From Phormidium tenue FACHB-1052 (GTDB taxonomy: Bacteria; Cyanobacteriota; Cyanobacteriia; Phormidesmidales; Phormidesmidaceae), in assembly GCF_014696675.1 (NCBI RefSeq), contig NZ_JACJQN010000013.1, positions 62,001 through 126,000 on the forward strand: 64,000 nt of DNA, written 5' to 3'. Numbering within the stretch: the first letter of the stretch is position 1; the number at the start of each line of letters is the position of its first letter. The position numbers and the translations under genes were made by a program. Positions 61,024-64,000 of the stretch are shown here, one piece after another. The notes under the pieces were generated by a model. It was not told the DNA's origin, did no database searches, and saw only the letters and a list, made by a program, of their open reading frames with translations.

Positions 61024-64000
61024 TGCCTCTGTCTTCTCGTTCGCTGGGGTTGGGCTTGTTAACAACCCTGGCTGGATCATTCGGTATGTTACTGCCCAGC
61101 TATGCCGCCCCTGGGGAACTGGGTACGGCAGCGGATCTGGAGATCTCTGGTAGCCCAGGGGCTGCGGTGCCATCTGTTGTTGACCCTGCGCCAGCCGAAT
61201 CCGCCGCCATCGAAACCCTAGAGTTACCTCTGCCAGAGTCGCCACTGACGACCTCTGATACTGTGGTTTCGACGGCGGCGGTGCAGCCCTGGGCCGATTC
61301 AACGGCTGCGATCGCCACCGCTACCGTCCTCCCCTCAGGCGATCTCCCTGCGCCTGAAGCTCTGCCTGGGGAAGGCGGGGTGCCCTTAGCCAACCGCAGC
61401 GAGAACTCTGAACGGTTTGAGTTTCAGTTTGGTGGCGACCAGTTGCCCCTCGACCCGCCTCCTACCCAGCCGCTGCGGCCCGTTGTGCCCCAGCCTGAGG
61501 TGGCCGCCTACGCCATTACCGTCGAGCCCGAGCGCGACATTCAAATACCCGCTAATGGGCGATCGGCGCTGACTTTAGTCGGGGCGGTCACCGCTGCCGA
61601 GGGCGATCCCCTAGAAGACAATGTGGTGGTGACTTTGACCAGCAGCGCTGGCGAGTTTATTGGGGCTGACTACGATGGCGATCGCAGTGGGTTTCAGGTG
61701 CTGGCTCGGCAGGGGGTATTTGAGGCGCGGCTGCGATCGACCCTCGATGCCCAATCGGTTACGGTGCGGGCCATGGTCGATTCTCGCACCCTGCGCGAGC
61801 TTGACCCCACGCTGCGAGACGGGTACCCCGCCCTAGAGGCCACCACGCAGGTGAGCTTCGTTACCGATCTGCGCCCCACCATCATTTCTGGGGTGGTTGA
61901 CTTCCGCATTGGTCGGGGCGGCACCAACCTGCTGGGCAGCTTCAGAGACTTTCTCAGCGCCGACTCCCTCAACCAGGATGTTGAGGTGAGCTTTACCACC
62001 GGGCTGTTTGCTACGGGTGCCCTGGGCGACTGGTCGTTTACCGGGGCCTACAACAACACTCGCGGCCTCAACGATCGCTGTGACGGCAACGGCCTTTACC
62101 GCGATGTGCAGGCCTGTGATCAGACCTACCCCGTCTACGGCGACAGCTCCACCACCGACTTTCTCACCGAGTCGATTGACAGCCTCTACCTGCGCTTTCA
62201 GCGCGATTCGCTCGCTCCCGATGCCGACCCCGACTACTTCATGTGGGGCGACTACGGCACTCAGGAGTTTGCCGGGACGTCCCAGCAGTTCACCGCCACC
62301 GTGCGCGAGCTGCACGGCTTTAAAGGTAACTACACCTTTGGCAACGGCCTCCAGCTGACCGCCATGTATGGCGACAACGTGCGGCCCTTCCAGCGCGATA
62401 CCATCGCCCCCGACGGCACCAGCGGCTACTACTTCCTGTCGCGGCGGCTAGTGCTGCGGGGCAGTGAGAACGTGTTTATCGAGGCCGAAGAATTTAACCG
62501 CCCCGGCACAGTGCTAGAGCGCACTCCGCTCTATCGCGGCGTCGACTACGACATCGACTACGATCGCGGTACCCTGCTCTTTCGCCAGCCGGTGCGGGCC
62601 GTCGACCTCAACCCCCTGGGCACCACCCTGGTGCGACGCATTGTGGTCACCTACCAGGTCGATGACGCCTCGGTGCGGGGCAGCCTCTACGCGGGACGTT
62701 TGCAGTACCGCCCCGAGGGCGACAGCGGCGGTGTGGTGGGAGCCACCCTGCTGACCGAAAACCAGGGAGCCCAAGACTTTACCCTCTACGGCTTTGACTT
62801 CCAGTGGCCCTTGGGTGACCTGGGCCAGGTGACGGGTGAATATGCCCGCTCCTCCTTTAATGCCGGGGCCACCAATAACCAGGGCAATGCCTATCGTGTT
62901 GAGCTGAGCGCCACCCCCTTTGAGGGCATCACCGGCCAGGCCTACTACCGCTCTACCGATAGCGGGTTTAACAACACCGCTACCAGCAGCTTTAGCCCTG
63001 GCCAGACCCGCTGGGGGGCTCAGGTGCAGGCCCAAGTGGGGGCACAAACCCAACTGCGCGCCCTGGTCGATCAGGAGCGCAATGTGGGCAACGCCGTGGC
63101 CGTGCAAACCACCGCCCTTGGGCTGCTCCAGCCCGGCTTTAACCCGGTGCGGGGTGGGGTCGTCGACAACACCCTCACTGAAATTCGGGTTGGGGTTGTG
63201 CAGCAGATCGGCAGCGCCACCCTGGGAGTGGACTTTGTCAATCGCTCCCGCGAAGACCGCCTGACCAATTTCTCCACCGATGCCAACCAGTTGGTGTCGC
63301 GGCTCAACCTGCCGCTGACCGCCACCTTAAGCGCCCTGGCCCAGAGTGAGATCAACCTGAGTGCTGGTGACCCCCTCTATCCGACCCGCAATACTGTCGG
63401 TCTAGAGTGGGCTGTGCAGCCCGGCGTCAGCCTGCGGCTGGCCCAGCAGTTTTTGTCGGGGGTGCAGGGGCCGAGTTCGATCACCAGCCTCGACACCATT
63501 GTTGACTACCAGCTCGACGACAACACTACCCTGACCAACCGCTACTCGCTGTTGGGTGGCTACAACGGCATTACCGGTCAGGGGGCGGTCGGCCTCAACC
63601 ACCGACTGACGCTGGCCCCCGGCCTGCGGGCCACCTTTGGCTTCGAGCGCATCTTTGGGGATGCCTTTAACATCACCGGATTGGGCCAGCAATTCGCCCA
63701 GCCCTTTGCGGTGGGTCAGGGGGCCTCGGGCCTTGGCCTTCAAGCTTCTACCGTATACTCAGTCGGGCTGGAGTATACCGACAACCCCGACTGGCAGGCC
63801 AGTGGCCGCGTTGAGTATCGTGACTCGCCGGGTTCGAGCAACCTGGTGCTGGGGGCCGCCGCCGCCGGGCGCATTACCGATGCACTCACCGGATTGGCCC
63901 GCTTTGAGATGGGCAATTTTGCCAACCAGACGATCACCGATCAGCTAGGGGATTCCAGTACGCTGCGGCTGGGGTTAGCCTACCGCAACCCGGTGAGCGA
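61020..64000 (+). CDS. Large outer-membrane barrel-type protein with Ig-like domain (cut by window edge)
   Basis: A frame of 993 codons runs from the ATG at 61020 (overlapping the previous stop) to the right edge without a stop. The start has a signal peptide (LGLGLLTTLAGSFGMLLPSYA). Residues 35-140 are an Ala/Pro/Thr-rich low-complexity linker. Residues 164-258 resemble an invasin-type Ig (Big_1) domain (ITVEPERDIQIPANGRSALTL, VVVTLTSSAGEF). From about 280 the sequence alternates polar and hydrophobic residues in many short strands (SLYLRFQRDSL, LQYRPEGDSGGVVGATLL, LGLAYRNPVS), as in large outer-membrane barrels. It could export or anchor surface material with the DUF11 protein. The C-terminus is not seen. 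Confidence 0.75.
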   Translation, partial: MMPLSSRSLGLGLLTTLAGSFGMLLPSYAAPGELGTAADLEISGSPGAAVPSVVDPAPAESAAIETLELPLPESPLTTSDTVVSTAAVQPWADSTAAIATATVLPSGDLPAPEALPGEGGVPLANRSENSERFEFQFGGDQLPLDPPPTQPLRPVVPQPEVAAYAITVEPERDIQIPANGRSALTLVGAVTAAEGDPLEDNVVVTLTSSAGEFIGADYDGDRSGFQVLARQGVFEARLRSTLDAQSVTVRAMVDSRTLRELDPTLRDGYPALEATTQVSFVTDLRPTIISGVVDFRIGRGGTNLLGSFRDFLSADSLNQDVEVSFTTGLFATGALGDWSFTGAYNNTRGLNDRCDGNGLYRDVQACDQTYPVYGDSSTTDFLTESIDSLYLRFQRDSLAPDADPDYFMWGDYGTQEFAGTSQQFTATVRELHGFKGNYTFGNGLQLTAMYGDNVRPFQRDTIAPDGTSGYYFLSRRLVLRGSENVFIEAEEFNRPGTVLERTPLYRGVDYDIDYDRGTLLFRQPVRAVDLNPLGTTLVRRIVVTYQVDDASVRGSLYAGRLQYRPEGDSGGVVGATLLTENQGAQDFTLYGFDFQWPLGDLGQVTGEYARSSFNAGATNNQGNAYRVELSATPFEGITGQAYYRSTDSGFNNTATSSFSPGQTRWGAQVQAQVGAQTQLRALVDQERNVGNAVAVQTTALGLLQPGFNPVRGGVVDNTLTEIRVGVVQQIGSATLGVDFVNRSREDRLTNFSTDANQLVSRLNLPLTATLSALAQSEINLSAGDPLYPTRNTVGLEWAVQPGVSLRLAQQFLSGVQGPSSITSLDTIVDYQLDDNTTLTNRYSLLGGYNGITGQGAVGLNHRLTLAPGLRATFGFERIFGDAFNITGLGQQFAQPFAVGQGASGLGLQASTVYSVGLEYTDNPDWQASGRVEYRDSPGSSNLVLGAAAAGRITDALTGLARFEMGNFANQTITDQLGDSSTLRLGLAYRNPVS

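Overview
The window is a stretch of cyanobacterial chromosome. The evidence is a complete kaiA-kaiB-kaiC clock cluster, the clock output regulator RpaA, ndhL, ycf37, pxcA, sipA, glgA, an sbtA/sbtB bicarbonate uptake operon and a cyanobacterial alternative respiratory oxidase (ctaCDE2). The GCGATCGC (HIP1) octamer is very frequent, and G/C-rich heptanucleotide repeats (STRR-like) lie between genes. Gene content and the moderately GC-rich codon use suggest a filamentous or Leptolyngbya-type lineage, but the species cannot be named from the sequence alone. No transposase, prophage or CRISPR array is visible.

Layout. 1-5 kb: start of a GH13 glycosidase running off the left edge, then small stress-type and envelope genes (45-aa charged protein, general-stress-domain protein, two lipoproteins, an uncharacterised protein) with long AT-richer spacers. 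5-11 kb: rpaA, tRNA-Asn, rpmI-rplT, an amino-acid-type binding protein, ycf37, thiE-thiS and a DUF1517 protein. 11-18 kb: ExoD-like protein, a PacL-type P-type ATPase, a divergent ATPase, a thioesterase, and cbiT overlapping an ADP-ribosylglycohydrolase gene. 18-27 kb: a RemA-like protein, a GH32/GH68-like glycosidase, pxcA, the five-gene DUF2231-DUF2231-ctaC2-ctaD2-ctaE2 operon, and the xisH-xisI pair. 27-31 kb: a GMC oxidoreductase convergent with sbtA-sbtB-periplasmic carbonic anhydrase. 31-38 kb: a seven-gene minus-strand operon encoding a BMP-type ABC importer (binding lipoprotein, two permeases, double ATPase), two cysteine hydrolases of the biuret hydrolase family and a cupin. 38-47 kb: a large HTH/NB-ARC/WD40 protein, sipA, small cyanobacterial proteins, glgA and a TPR protein. 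47-57 kb: guaD, then kaiC-kaiB-kaiA on the minus strand, a divergent degenerate CBS-histidine kinase and a PAS/GAF/GGDEF/EAL protein. 57-64 kb: ndhL-DUF3007-trpA, a MOSC protein and a two-gene secreted DUF11/outer-membrane barrel module that leaves the right edge.

How the genes fit together. Clock core (KaiABC) and its output regulator (RpaA) lie 43 kb apart, and the histidine-kinase-like gene sharing kaiA's upstream region is a candidate clock-linked signalling protein. SbtA, SbtB and a Tat-exported beta-carbonic anhydrase form a compact inorganic-carbon uptake operon. The ctaC2 product lacks the CuA cysteines, consistent with a quinol-oxidising ARTO. The most unusual system is the 31-38 kb operon, which looks like import plus hydrolysis of biuret or triuret as a nitrogen source.

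Limits. All calls come from reading the sequence and from memory of protein families. No database search, structure prediction or alignment was run. Start codons were moved from the longest possible frame where an RBS or family length argued for it.
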